A stretch of 64,000 bases of DNA from Bradyrhizobium sp. BR 10289 (GTDB lineage: Bacteria > Pseudomonadota > Alphaproteobacteria > Rhizobiales > Xanthobacteraceae), in contig NZ_JACOFR010000022.1 of assembly GCF_019455385.1 (NCBI RefSeq), positions 62,001-126,000 on the forward strand. Direction: 5' to 3'. Of the stretch, positions 11,643 through 19,170 are shown piece by piece. Position 1 is the stretch's first letter; every line of letters begins with the position of its first letter. A program made the position numbers and the translations under genes. The notes under the pieces are model-generated. The model was not told where the DNA came from. It ran no database searches and saw only the letters and a list, made by a program, of their open reading frames with translations.

Positions 11643-12116
11643 ATGGAAAAGGTTCCGATGACCCAGGCCGGCTTTGTCGCGCTTGGGGAAGAATTGAAGA
11701 AGCGCCAGTCGGAAGACCGTCCGCGGATCATCGAGCACATTGCGGAAGCACGCTCGCACGGAGACCTGTCGGAAAACGCGGAATATCACGCCGCGAAGGA
11801 AGAGCAGTCCCACAATGAGGGCCGCATTGCCGAGCTCGAGGACAAGCTCGCGCGCGCCGACATCATCGACATCTCGAAACTCTCCGGCGACACCATCAAG
11901 TTCGGCGCCACCGTGACGCTGGTCGACGAGGACACCGAGAAGAAGACGGTGTGGCAGATCGTCGGCGAGGTCGAGGCCGACGCCAAGAAGGGCCGCATCT
12001 CCATCACCTCGCCGCTGGCGCGCGCGCTGATCGGCAAGAAGAAAGGCTCGACCGTCGAGGTCAACGCCCCCGGCGGCGCCAAGGCGTACGAGATCACCAA
12101 GGTGGAGTGGCGGTAG
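11643..12116 (+). CDS. greA: Transcription elongation factor GreA
   Basis: Binds the RNA polymerase secondary channel and stimulates cleavage of backtracked RNA. It has 157 residues from the ATG at 11643 (MEKVPMTQAGFVALGEELKK). The coiled-coil tip holds the acidic residues of HGDLSENAEYHAAKEEQ (about 40-56). The C-terminal FKBP-like domain has GRISITSPLARALIGKKKG. A carB-greA order is common in alphaproteobacteria. A strong terminator follows. Confidence 0.97.
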   Translation: MEKVPMTQAGFVALGEELKKRQSEDRPRIIEHIAEARSHGDLSENAEYHAAKEEQSHNEGRIAELEDKLARADIIDISKLSGDTIKFGATVTLVDEDTEKKTVWQIVGEVEADAKKGRISITSPLARALIGKKKGSTVEVNAPGGAKAYEITKVEWR

Positions 12117-12147
12117 GGATTTGCCGCTGCTTCGTCTGGCGATGTTG

Positions 12148-12175
12148 AAAAGGCCGCGCGATGCGCGGCCTTTTT
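12148..12175 (+). terminator. Rho-independent terminator of greA
   Basis: AAAAGGCCGCGC-GAT-GCGCGGCCTTTTT: a 12-bp GC-rich stem with a 3-base loop and a T run, 31 bp after the greA stop. Confidence 0.9.
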
Positions 12176-12230
12176 GTTGCGGCGTGTTGATTGTGTGCCG
12201 GCAGCGTGAGCGGAGCACGCTCTCTCCACT

Positions 12231-12317
12231 CGTCATTGCGAGCGCAGCGAAGCAATCCAGGAATCCTCTGCAAAGACAGTCTGGATTGCTTCGTCGCAAG
12301 AGCTCCTCGCAATGACG
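12231..12317. repeat. Palindromic repeat (CGTCATTGCGAG type)
   Basis: Ends in inverted CGTCATTGCGAG and CTCGCAATGACG, with inner inverted segments GAAGCAATCCA and TGGATTGCTTC. With the element at 12349-12493 it fills the 400-bp gap between greA and the Lrp gene, in which no coding sequence is seen. Confidence 0.75.
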
Positions 12318-12348
12318 ATGTTGATACAGCGCCCCCTCGCTCCATCAC

Positions 12349-12493
12349 CGTCACCCTGAGGTGCTCGCCTCTTGGGCGAGCCTCGCAGGGCGACGGCCCG
12401 GCTGTTGCCGCGCGTTGATGCAGGTGGGCCGTTCATCCTTCGAGGCTCCTCACACGGCGCGCTGCGCCGTGTGCCTCGCACCTCAGGATGACG
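12349..12493. repeat. Palindromic repeat (CGTCAYCCTGAGGTG type, copy 1)
   Basis: Inverted ends CGTCACCCTGAGGTGC (12349-12364) and CGCACCTCAGGATGACG (12477-12493). Internal stems include GCTCGCC/GGCGAGC and CACACGGCGC/GCGCCGTGTG. A second copy lies at 60547-60691. Confidence 0.8.
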
Positions 12494-12516
12494 GGACTGA
12501 TACGGCGTTCGTCGAG

Positions 12517-12996
12517 TTACCTCCGTCCCTTCACATCCAGCGGCACGGCCGCTTCATACTTCGAATTGTGCAGCACCAATGACGTCCGCACATTCCGCAC
12601 ATGCGGCGCCGCGGTCAGGTGCGTCACGAAATCCTGGAACGTCGCCATGTCGGGCGCGACGCATTTGAGGATGAAGTCGACCTCGCCCGACAGCATCCAG
12701 CATTCCCGGACCAATGGCTCGGCACGAACGAACTCCTCGAAGGCGCGCAAATCCGCCTCGGCCTGGCTGGACAGGTGCACCGAGGCAAACACCGTGACGT
12801 CGAAACCGAGCTTTCGCGCGTCCAGCAGCCCGCGGTAGCCGTGGATGTAGCCCTCCTCCTCGAGCGCCCGGACCCGGCGCAGGCAGGGGGGCGGCGAGAT
12901 GCCGACGCGCTTGGCCAGCTCGACATTGGTGATTCGACCGTCGGCCTGAATCTCGGTGAGAATTTTCAGGTCGATCTCGTCTAGGTTCCGCGACAC
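12517..12996 (-). CDS. Lrp/AsnC-family transcriptional regulator
   Basis: A 159-residue feast/famine regulator. The N-terminal HTH (about residues 5-60) has LDEIDLKILTEIQADGRITN and AKRVGISPPPCLRRVRALEE. The C-terminal RAM ligand-binding domain (about 70-150) includes CWMLSGEVDFILKCVA. Members sense amino acids and form octamers. It is divergent from trxB, and a dyad with ATTGCGC half-sites lies between them, which suggests autoregulation. The arrangement Lrp-type regulator, trxB, lysR recurs in rhizobia as I recall it. Confidence 0.94.
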   Translation of the reverse strand: MSRNLDEIDLKILTEIQADGRITNVELAKRVGISPPPCLRRVRALEEEGYIHGYRGLLDARKLGFDVTVFASVHLSSQAEADLRAFEEFVRAEPLVRECWMLSGEVDFILKCVAPDMATFQDFVTHLTAAPHVRNVRTSLVLHNSKYEAAVPLDVKGRR

Positions 12997-13071
12997 GTGA
13001 TTGGAACTCCTGGCCTTTGCGGCGGTATTGGGTGGTTTGTCGCAATCCTCATAGCCCAGTCCGAGCGGTTA

Positions 13072-13100
13072 GCGCAATTTTATTGCGCGTGCAGCGCAAT
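13072..13100. promoter_or_regulatory. Putative Lrp/AsnC operator
   Basis: GCGCAAT (13072-13078), TTT spacer, ATTGCGC (13082-13088) is a perfect dyad, followed by a third half-site GCGCAAT at 13094-13100. It sits in the divergent gap, 76 bp upstream of the Lrp start and 163 bp upstream of trxB. Confidence 0.55.
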
Positions 13101-13262
13101 CGACTTTTGTTCCTTGTTGGAAAAATCCGCTGACAGGGAATGCAATTCTTGCATAGCTCACCAGAAGGCTTAGATTAGCTCTGATATTTCAGCGCCTCCG
13201 CGAGGCCTCCCGGCCCGTTCCGCGCCCGCGCTGCAAATCCCCCGTGAAAGGCGTCCATCGAA

Positions 13263-14228
13263 ATGTCCGCTCCTGTTCATGCAAAGGTCGTCATTATTGG
13301 CTCCGGCCCCGCCGGCTATACCGCCGCGATCTACGCCGCGCGCGCGATGCTCGAGCCGATCCTGATCCAGGGCATCCAGGCCGGCGGCCAGCTTACCATC
13401 ACCACCGACGTCGAGAACTATCCGGGCTTCGCCGACGTGATCCAGGGTCCCTGGCTGATGGAGCAGATGGAGAAGCAGGCGGTCCATGTCGGCACCCAGA
13501 TCGTCTCCGACCTCGTCATCAAGCTCGACACATCGCAGCGGCCGTTCCGCCTGACCTGCGACTCCGGCGACGTCTATCTCGCCGACACCGTGATCCTCGC
13601 CACCGGCGCGCAGGCGCGCTGGCTCGGGCTGCCGTCGGAAGCGAAATTCCAGGGCGGCGGCGTGTCGGCCTGCGCCACCTGCGACGGCTTCTTCTACCGC
13701 AACAAGGAGGTCGTGGTGGTCGGCGGCGGCAATACCGCGGTCGAGGAAGCGCTGTATCTCACCAACCATGCCTCGCAGGTCACCATCGTGCATCGCCGCG
13801 ATCATTTCCGTGCCGAGCGCATCCTGCAGGAGCGCCTGTTCAAGCACCCAAAGATCAAGGTGGTCTGGGACTCCGCCGTGGACGAGATCTGCGGCACCGA
13901 GAACCCGAACAAGGTCACCCATGTCCGCCTGAAGAACGTCAAGACCGGCGCGCTCACGGATCTGAAGACCGACGGCGTCTTCATCGCCATCGGCCACGCG
14001 CCGGCGACTGAGCTGGTGAAGGACCAGATCAAGCTGAAACCCTCGGGCTATGTCGAGGTCGCCCCCAACTCGACCGCGACCTCGGTGCCCGGCCTGTTCG
14101 CCGCCGGCGACGTCGCCGACGAGACCTATCGTCAAGCGGTCACAGCGGCCGGCCTCGGCTGCATGGCAGCGTTAGAGGCCGAACGCTTCCTGGCCCTGCG
14201 CGCCAGCGAGCGCGCGGCAGCGGAATAA
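13263..14228 (+). CDS. trxB: Thioredoxin-disulfide reductase
   Basis: FAD enzyme that reduces thioredoxin with NADPH. The 321-residue length is normal. The FAD dinucleotide fold is GSGPAG (13-18), the NADPH fold GGGNTA (154-159), and the redox-active pair is Cys137-Cys140 in ACATCDGFF. The C-terminal FAD motif is PGLFAAGDVAD. The lysR gene starts 5 bp after the stop, so the two are probably cotranscribed. Confidence 0.98.
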   Translation: MSAPVHAKVVIIGSGPAGYTAAIYAARAMLEPILIQGIQAGGQLTITTDVENYPGFADVIQGPWLMEQMEKQAVHVGTQIVSDLVIKLDTSQRPFRLTCDSGDVYLADTVILATGAQARWLGLPSEAKFQGGGVSACATCDGFFYRNKEVVVVGGGNTAVEEALYLTNHASQVTIVHRRDHFRAERILQERLFKHPKIKVVWDSAVDEICGTENPNKVTHVRLKNVKTGALTDLKTDGVFIAIGHAPATELVKDQIKLKPSGYVEVAPNSTATSVPGLFAAGDVADETYRQAVTAAGLGCMAALEAERFLALRASERAAAE

Positions 14229-14233
14229 AGATC

Positions 14234-15157
14234 ATGCCTCGAACACGCGACGGATTTACGGATATGGACTGGGACAAGCTGAAGGTGTTTCACGCGGCGG
14301 CGGAAGCGGGCAGCTTCACGCATGCGGGCGAGCAGCTCGGCCTGTCGCAATCGGCGGTATCACGCCAGGTCTCGGCACTGGAGCAGGAGCTGTCGGTCTC
14401 GCTGTTTCACCGCCACGCCCGCGGCCTGATCCTGACCGAGCAGGGCGACCTCTTGTTCCGCACCGCCCATGACGTGTTCATGCAGCTGCAGGCGGCCCGC
14501 GCAAAACTCACCGACAGCCGCGAGCGGCCGAGCGGCGATCTCAAGATCACCACCACGCCCGGCGTCGGCATCAACTGGCTGATCCCGCGGCTCGGCGAAT
14601 TCACCGCGCTCTATCCCGAAATTCGCATCTCGCTGATCGTCACCGACGAAGAGCTCGATCTCTCCATGCGCGAGGCGGACGTTGCGATCCGCACCCGCAA
14701 GCCGACGCAGCCGGATCTCATCCAGCGCAAGCTGTTCGCGATGGGCTTCCACGCCTATTGCTCGCCGGAATACATCAAGCGCTTCGGCACGCCGCGCACG
14801 CTGGAGGAGCTCGACTCCCACCGCATCATCACGCTGTCCGACGGCAACTTCGCGCCGCATCTTCAGAACCGCAACTGGCTGGTCGAAGCAGCGCGCAACG
14901 GCTCGGGTCCGCGCGAAGCCTATTTCAAGGTCAACAACATTCTCGGCCTCGTGCGCGCCTGTCAGCAGGGCCTCGGGATCGCGGCACTCCCCGACTATCT
15001 CGTCGAGGAGCAGAGCAAGCTTGTGCAGCTGTTCGGCGAGTCGGACTCGATCCAGCTCGACACCTATTTCGTCTATCCCGAGGAGTTGAAGACGGTCGCA
15101 CGCGTGCAGGTGTTCCGCGATTTCGTGGTGAGCAAGGCGCAGCGCTGGCCGTCCTGA
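14234..15157 (+). CDS. LysR-family transcriptional regulator
   Basis: A 307-residue regulator. The HTH is at the N-terminus (LKVFHAAAEAGSFTHAGEQL then SQSAVSRQVSALE), followed by a linker helix and a periplasmic-binding-like effector domain (about 100-305). A start 30 bp downstream (MDWDKLKVF) is also possible. The 5-bp gap to trxB suggests cotranscription; whether it controls trxB is not shown. Effector unknown. Confidence 0.93.
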   Translation: MPRTRDGFTDMDWDKLKVFHAAAEAGSFTHAGEQLGLSQSAVSRQVSALEQELSVSLFHRHARGLILTEQGDLLFRTAHDVFMQLQAARAKLTDSRERPSGDLKITTTPGVGINWLIPRLGEFTALYPEIRISLIVTDEELDLSMREADVAIRTRKPTQPDLIQRKLFAMGFHAYCSPEYIKRFGTPRTLEELDSHRIITLSDGNFAPHLQNRNWLVEAARNGSGPREAYFKVNNILGLVRACQQGLGIAALPDYLVEEQSKLVQLFGESDSIQLDTYFVYPEELKTVARVQVFRDFVVSKAQRWPS

Positions 15158-15330
15158 TTTCCGCATGACTGACATGCGGCCTCGGCTGTTGCTGCATGGC
15201 GCTCGTCAAGCTCATACTGTTTGCACGCTGAGCCTTCGCGTTGCGCATTTGTCCCCCTCCTCCAGTGGCGCGGGAGTTCAGTAATCCCTCTTGGAAGGTG
15301 ATTGTGTCGGCCTCACGTGGCCAATACCTA

Positions 15331-15359
15331 AGCCGGGCCCTTCGGGTCCGGCTTTTTTT
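15331..15359 (+). terminator. Rho-independent terminator downstream of lysR
   Basis: AGCCGGGCCC-TTC-GGGTCCGGCT with one G-U pair, followed by seven or more T. It lies 170 bp after the lysR stop. The intervening 15158-15330 has no gene and one 7-bp hairpin CCGCATG/CATGCGG at 15161-15179; it may be a long 3' UTR or a separate RNA. Confidence 0.85.
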
Positions 15360-15391
15360 CTGCCGATTCAGGCCTTCGCCTTCCGCGTGTG

Positions 15392-15420
15392 TTGACAGTT
15401 CCACCTATCGCCCGCATCAT
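15392..15420 (+). promoter_or_regulatory. Possible sigma-70-type promoter for a small RNA
   Basis: Perfect -35 TTGACA (15392-15397), a 17-base spacer and a weak -10 CATCAT (15415-15420). A 16-bp palindrome, ATCATTTGCAAATGAT (15416-15431), overlaps the -10 and could be an operator. Confidence 0.4.
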
Positions 15421-15426
15421 TTGCAA

Positions 15427-15559
15427 ATGATCACGAAGTCGTGCGCACTCGTTTCGAAAAAAGGCCCCCACAGGGGGACCTCGGATTTTTGCGCGCGCTA
15501 AGCTGACTTCGTCATCGCGAGCCAATCCCGAAAACCCCGCCACCTGGACGGGGTTTTTT
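15427..15559 (+). ncRNA. Candidate structured small RNA
   Basis: About 130 bases between a possible promoter and a strong terminator, with no sensible ORF. GATCACGAAGTC (15429-15440) pairs with GACTTCGTCATC (15505-15516), 11 of 12 positions, closing a rod-like fold. Inside it, GGCCCCC/GGGGGACC forms a hairpin. Family not recognised. The alternative is the leader of the DapA-family gene at 15605. Confidence 0.4.
15531..15559 (+). terminator. Rho-independent terminator
   Basis: AAAACCCCG and CGGGGTTTT form a 9-bp stem around CCACCTGGA, followed by more T. It ends the candidate small RNA 46 bp before the DapA-family start, so that gene needs its own promoter or read-through. Confidence 0.8.
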
Positions 15560-15604
15560 CATGTGCCCTCCGTCTCAGGTTTTTCCCGAGAAGGAGACAC
15601 GAAC

Positions 15605-16513
15605 ATGACCGGACTACAGGAGCATTTGCACGGACTCTGGCTGCCGCTGGTGACGCCGTTCCGCGACGGCCGCCTCGACGAGACCTCGCTGCGGCGGCTG
15701 ACGCGGCATTACAGCGGACAGGCCATCGACGGCCTCATTCTGGGGGCGACCTCGGGAGAAGGCATGACGCTGCGCGAGGTCGAGCTCGAGCGGCTCGTCG
15801 CCATCGTGCGCGACGAGATGGCGGGCGGGCGCCGCAGCATCCCGGTCTGCCTCGGCCTGTCGGGCGCGGACACCTCGCGGCTGAAGGAGCGGCTCGACGA
15901 GAGCGCGGACTGGCCGATCGACGGCTACTTGATCGCAAGCCCCTATTACGTACGCCCGTCGCAACGCGGCTTGCTCGCGCATTTCGAGGCACTGGCCGAT
16001 CACGCCGCCTGGCCGCTGGCGCTTTACAACATTCCCTATCGGACCTCGGTTAACATCACCAACCAGACCATGCTGCGGCTCGCCGAGCATCCCAACATCG
16101 TCGGCCTGAAGGATTGCGGCGCCAGCCGCGAGCAGTCGATCGCGCTGCTGCGCGACCGGCCGAAGAATTTTCGCGTGCTGACCGGAGAGGACGCCAACTA
16201 TCTCGAGGCGCTCACCGACGGTGCCGATGGCGGCATCGTGCTATCCGCCCATGTCGAGACCGCGACGTTCGCAGCGATCTATGCCGAGCACAAGCGCGGC
16301 AAGCATGAAGCCGCACAGGCGCGGTGGCACGAGGTCGCCGGGCTGACGCGGATGTTGTTCGCCGAGCCGAGCCCTGCGCCGGCAAAGTACTGGCTGTGGC
16401 GCTCCGGCCTCATCGACAGCCCCGAAGTGCGCCTGCCGATGGTGGAGGTGAGCAGCGAGCTCGCTGCCACGATCGACCGCGAGATCGCGCGACGGATGAA
16501 GGTCGCGGCGTAG
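15605..16513 (+). CDS. Dihydrodipicolinate synthase family (DapA-like aldolase)
   Basis: A TIM-barrel class I aldolase/lyase of 302 residues. The ATG at 15605 follows GAAGGAGACACGAAC, a strong ribosome-binding site, so it is preferred to an upstream GTG. Family marks are LWLPLVTPFRDGRLD, the substrate loop GATSGEG, the Tyr of LYNIPYRT and the Schiff-base Lys in IVGLKDCG. Because the family also includes N-acetylneuraminate and keto-deoxy-sugar aldolases, lysine synthesis is not assumed. The C-terminal part is present, so the gene is intact. It appears monocistronic. Confidence 0.9.
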   Translation: MTGLQEHLHGLWLPLVTPFRDGRLDETSLRRLTRHYSGQAIDGLILGATSGEGMTLREVELERLVAIVRDEMAGGRRSIPVCLGLSGADTSRLKERLDESADWPIDGYLIASPYYVRPSQRGLLAHFEALADHAAWPLALYNIPYRTSVNITNQTMLRLAEHPNIVGLKDCGASREQSIALLRDRPKNFRVLTGEDANYLEALTDGADGGIVLSAHVETATFAAIYAEHKRGKHEAAQARWHEVAGLTRMLFAEPSPAPAKYWLWRSGLIDSPEVRLPMVEVSSELAATIDREIARRMKVAA

Positions 16514-16532
16514 TTCTTCCTCTCGACGCACG

Positions 16533-16570
16533 CCGCTCTTCCTTGTCTCTTGCAGGAAAAGGAAGAGCGG
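16533..16570 (+). terminator. Hairpin after the DapA-family gene
   Basis: CCGCTCTTCCTT (16533-16544) pairs perfectly with AAGGAAGAGCGG (16559-16570), starting 20 bp after the stop. There is no T run, so its role as a terminator is uncertain. Confidence 0.4.
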
Positions 16571-16684
16571 CCGTGGTTAACGGCATGCGAACACCGTTCG
16601 CAGCCGCCGCATGGGGCATCCACGTCTCGTTTACGCATTCGCCCCTATCGTTTTCTCAAAGGTTTTCACAAGGGGGAATATCCA

Positions 16685-16831
16685 ATGGGGCATCGCACCC
16701 GGCCTACGGCCGCGAGTCAGTTCGCGCCCGCCGATCTGTTGCAGGGCATTCTGGTCGTTTCGTCATTCGGGTTCTGGGCGGTGGTGCTCGGCCTGATGCC
16801 GGTGCTGCTGTTTCGGGTCTGGCTCGCCTGA
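16685..16831 (+). CDS. Single-helix membrane miniprotein (48 aa)
   Basis: No family recognised. The product MGHRTRPTAASQFAPADLLQ continues into one hydrophobic segment (about residues 20-46, ending LMPVLLFRVWLA). The start follows AAGGGGGAATATCC, a good Shine-Dalgarno. It has the same layout as the next gene (polar N-terminus, one C-terminal helix), and the two are 97 bp apart on the same strand. Confidence 0.5.
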   Translation: MGHRTRPTAASQFAPADLLQGILVVSSFGFWAVVLGLMPVLLFRVWLA

Positions 16832-16928
16832 GACGGCCGCCTCACGATGGTTAAGCACGAGTCACAAATGCGTTCGAAATGCGAGCGGGATCGCGAACCG
16901 GAATTTTAAAACATCCCGTGTAGCTTCG

Positions 16929-17126
16929 ATGCCCATAAGCGAAGAAATCGCGGGGGCGTTTGTGAATAGTCAGAACGAAATGGCGTCGCATTTCGGCGCC
17001 GGTCGGCAAATCATTGCCAGCGAGGAAAGCTTCACCACCGAGGACATCCTCTGGGCCATCGGCATCTGGTCGGTGATCCTGACGCTGTCACCGGTCATCG
17101 TGTTCTACATGCTGATGGTGGCGTGA
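16929..17126 (+). CDS. Single-helix membrane miniprotein (65 aa)
   Basis: No family recognised. It has a polar, Ser/Glu-rich N-terminus (MPISEEIAGAFVNSQNEMAS) and one C-terminal membrane segment (about residues 42-64, ILWAIGIWSVILTLSPVIVF). The upstream ribosome-binding site is weak; in-frame GTG (16962) or ATG (16980) starts are possible and would keep the helix. It may form a pair with the 48-aa protein. Confidence 0.5.
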   Translation: MPISEEIAGAFVNSQNEMASHFGAGRQIIASEESFTTEDILWAIGIWSVILTLSPVIVFYMLMVA

Positions 17127-17143
17127 CTCTCATCGTCTTTTTT

Positions 17144-17194
17144 CGAGCACGATCTATTCGGAAAACCGCTTCACTCTTTTCCGGATCGTGCTCG
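17144..17194. repeat. Palindromic repeat (CGAGCACGATC type)
   Basis: Outer arms CGAGCACGATC (17144-17154) and GATCGTGCTCG (17184-17194), inner arms CGGAAAA and TTTTCCG. It closely resembles a dispersed intergenic palindrome of rhizobial genomes. It can also end transcripts from the 65-aa gene. Confidence 0.75.
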
Positions 17195-17197
17195 TCC

Positions 17198-17232
17198 AAA
17201 ACGCGAAACGCGCGGGGATAATCCGCGCGTTT
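17198..17232 (-). terminator. Terminator-like hairpin after parA
   Basis: AAACGCGCGG (17206-17215) and CCGCGCGTTT (17223-17232). On the minus strand it is followed by CGCGTTTTGG, 28 bp after the parA stop. Confidence 0.55.
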
Positions 17233-17260
17233 GTCGTCCGGGGAAATGATTGATGAAAAA

Positions 17261-17938
17261 TTAAGCCGCCTGCTTGTGCATTGCGCCGGATGCCGACGCC
17301 GTGCCGCGAATAGCCTTGACTGAACGCTCGATCGCCGCCCACAGCCTTGCAATTTCCTGAGCCGCGCGGCTCTCGGCCTGATACTCGCGCGCGCCTTCGC
17401 CGTGGCTCAGTGCCATCAACAAATCCGAACGATTGGTGATCTGACCGCCCCACACCGGAGCGCGGAACTTGGCCAGCGCCTCGCGGGCGATGGTGACGAT
17501 CGGGCTTTCGGCTTCGTCACGCTTGGCCGGCGCACCGTTGAGCACGACCGCGTAGGGCTTGCGCGCCGCGCGGCACATCTGAATCGTTTCCTGCACCGCG
17601 TTGACGTCGAACACGCCGGGCCGCGCCGGAATGACGACCATGGTGGCGTTCTTGATCGCGTCGTCGACGACGGCCGACAGGTTCGGCGGCGTGTCGATCA
17701 ACACCCATTCATAACCGTCCCGCTTGGCGGCGGAGACGATGCCGCTGACGGAGTTCACGGCCGCCTTGATCGGCGGTTCGTTGGTGCCACGCAGCTTGTG
17801 CCACAGCGTGAGCGAGCCTTGCGGATCTGCATCGACGAGCAGGACAGGCTTGGTCGCCTTGATCTGCGCGGCGAGATGTGCGGCCAGGGTACTCTTGCCC
17901 GAGCCGCCTTTACGCGATGCGAAAACAATAACGTTCAT
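17261..17938 (-). CDS. ParA/MinD-family ATPase, orphan
   Basis: A 225-residue deviant-Walker ATPase from the ATG at 17936-17938. The P-loop KGGSGKST carries the signature Lys; LLVDADPQGSLTLWH is the A'-motif and VLIDTPPNLS the Walker B region. Such proteins position plasmids, chromosomes or protein clusters. No parB or centromere-like repeat is nearby, so this is an orphan ParA, probably for cargo positioning rather than chromosome segregation. The longer upstream frame has no family-like sequence. It is monocistronic. Confidence 0.9.
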   Translation of the reverse strand: MNVIVFASRKGGSGKSTLAAHLAAQIKATKPVLLVDADPQGSLTLWHKLRGTNEPPIKAAVNSVSGIVSAAKRDGYEWVLIDTPPNLSAVVDDAIKNATMVVIPARPGVFDVNAVQETIQMCRAARKPYAVVLNGAPAKRDEAESPIVTIAREALAKFRAPVWGGQITNRSDLLMALSHGEGAREYQAESRAAQEIARLWAAIERSVKAIRGTASASGAMHKQAA

Positions 17939-18329
17939 ACCCTTGGCCTCCAGATTGACCCCAGGCCGCGAAAATGAATCACCACGCTGATTCGTGAAAG
18001 AAAAAATTGTCGGCAGTTGTCTTGCCGCCACGAAATATCAAAGCGGGCTGGCTTTTGAGTCACACTGCTTCGTACGACACCGAAACGAACTGCAATGAGG
18101 CGCCTCGAAAGCAGGCAATCGTACTTTTCCAGGCAACGAGAAGGAGAAAGCGGACTACAACCCTGCCGCGCAAACCGTCGTGTGACTCTTTTCGACCGCG
18201 CCTGCGCGCAATCGCCACAAGCCTGCGCGCGAGATGGCGAACAAAAGGAGTCCGGTGGCTGTCGTCGGGCTGATGCGGCAAATCGCGCAAGCGGAAAGCG
18301 GCCGGGTTTCAGAAAAGGAACGCCGGCCC
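17939..18329. other. Intergenic, no gene seen
   Basis: About 390 bp between the start of parA and the end of the Cys-rich gene. The ORFs present are Arg/Ser-rich shadows without ribosome-binding sites. It presumably carries the parA promoter, which I could not place. Confidence 0.5.
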
Positions 18330-18680
18330 TCAGCTCGGCTCGGTCTTTTTCTTCTTCGCCGGCTTCGTGCTCTTCTTCGCCGTATGGGGCGCGATGTTGG
18401 TCGGCTTGCCGGCGCGCGGCGCCGCGGCTTCGCCCGGCTCGGGCCCCTGGCGGAAGAACACCTTGCATGGCGGCGACAGCTGCGCTTTTTTCTGGATCAT
18501 GCAGGCGGTGATGGCATCGACGTTCGGCACGAACTCGCCGCACAGCCGCATCGCATCGGGCGTGCAGGCCTGCTGCTGTTCGGGCGTGTAGGCGAACCCG
18601 GCGTCCGGCCGGACCAGCACGGCCAGGGCAAGCCCGGCCGCCGCAGCGAGAATGGACTTTCTGAAGCGAAACGCCGGCAT
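18330..18680 (-). CDS. Secreted Cys-rich-repeat protein, Lys-rich tail
   Basis: A 116-residue exported protein from the ATG at 18678-18680. A signal peptide (MPAFRFRKSILAAAAGLALA, cleavage near AGFA-YTPEQ) precedes one four-Cys module: CTPDAMRLCGEF then ITACMIQKKAQLSPPC. The spacing resembles the Cys-rich GLG1-type repeat found singly in rhizobial secreted proteins. The C-terminus is very basic (KKSTKPAKKKKTEPS). A longer frame upstream runs through a repeat and is not coding. Function unknown. Confidence 0.75.
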   Translation of the reverse strand: MPAFRFRKSILAAAAGLALAVLVRPDAGFAYTPEQQQACTPDAMRLCGEFVPNVDAITACMIQKKAQLSPPCKVFFRQGPEPGEAAAPRAGKPTNIAPHTAKKSTKPAKKKKTEPS

Positions 18681-18816
18681 CGATCCCCCCAAATCTAGAG
18701 TCGGGCCGGAGTGTGGGTGAACGGCCGTTCGTTGGCAACGAGGGCGGAGGCGAAAGCTGGGACGTGTGCGGTCTCGGCAACAGGGCGGAGCGGCGCCTGC
18801 CACGTCCACAGCTGTC

Positions 18817-18914
18817 GTCACCCGGCTTGACCGGGTGACCCAGTATTCCAGAGACGCCGGACGTCCCCCGAGAAGCCGCGGCGTACTGGATCCCCCGCCT
18901 GCGCGGGGGATGAC
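18817..18914. repeat. Palindromic repeat pair (GTCACCCGG / ATCCCCCGC)
   Basis: Hairpins GTCACCCGG-CTTGA-CCGGGTGAC (18817-18839) and TCCCCCGCCTGCGCGGGGGA (18891-18910) with inverted flanks. It occupies part of the 490-bp gap before the AEC transporter. Nothing coding is seen in the rest. Confidence 0.65.
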
Positions 18915-19082
18915 CGCGGTGGGTGGGAAAGCGCTGCAACCCGGTGGCGGAATTGGCGGAGCAGCGTCGGCCCAGCCCGTCGCCCCTTCCAACCAAAAAT
19001 TCGAAAACAACCCCATGCACAGTAGCCATGGCTCGGACGGGCCTGCGGTTTTTCAAAATTTACGGATTTTTCGAAATGTAGC

Positions 19083-19112
19083 TTGACACGTCGGGCAAAA
19101 CAGGGGCATACT
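19083..19112 (+). promoter_or_regulatory. Possible promoter of the AEC transporter
   Basis: TTGACA (19083-19088), 18-base spacer, CATACT (19107-19112), placed 59 bp before the transporter start. Confidence 0.4.
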
Positions 19113-19170
19113 GTCATCATCGGAAGTTGCGTGGGGTGGTGAGCCGATCCCCGTGAGACCAAAGGGGCGC

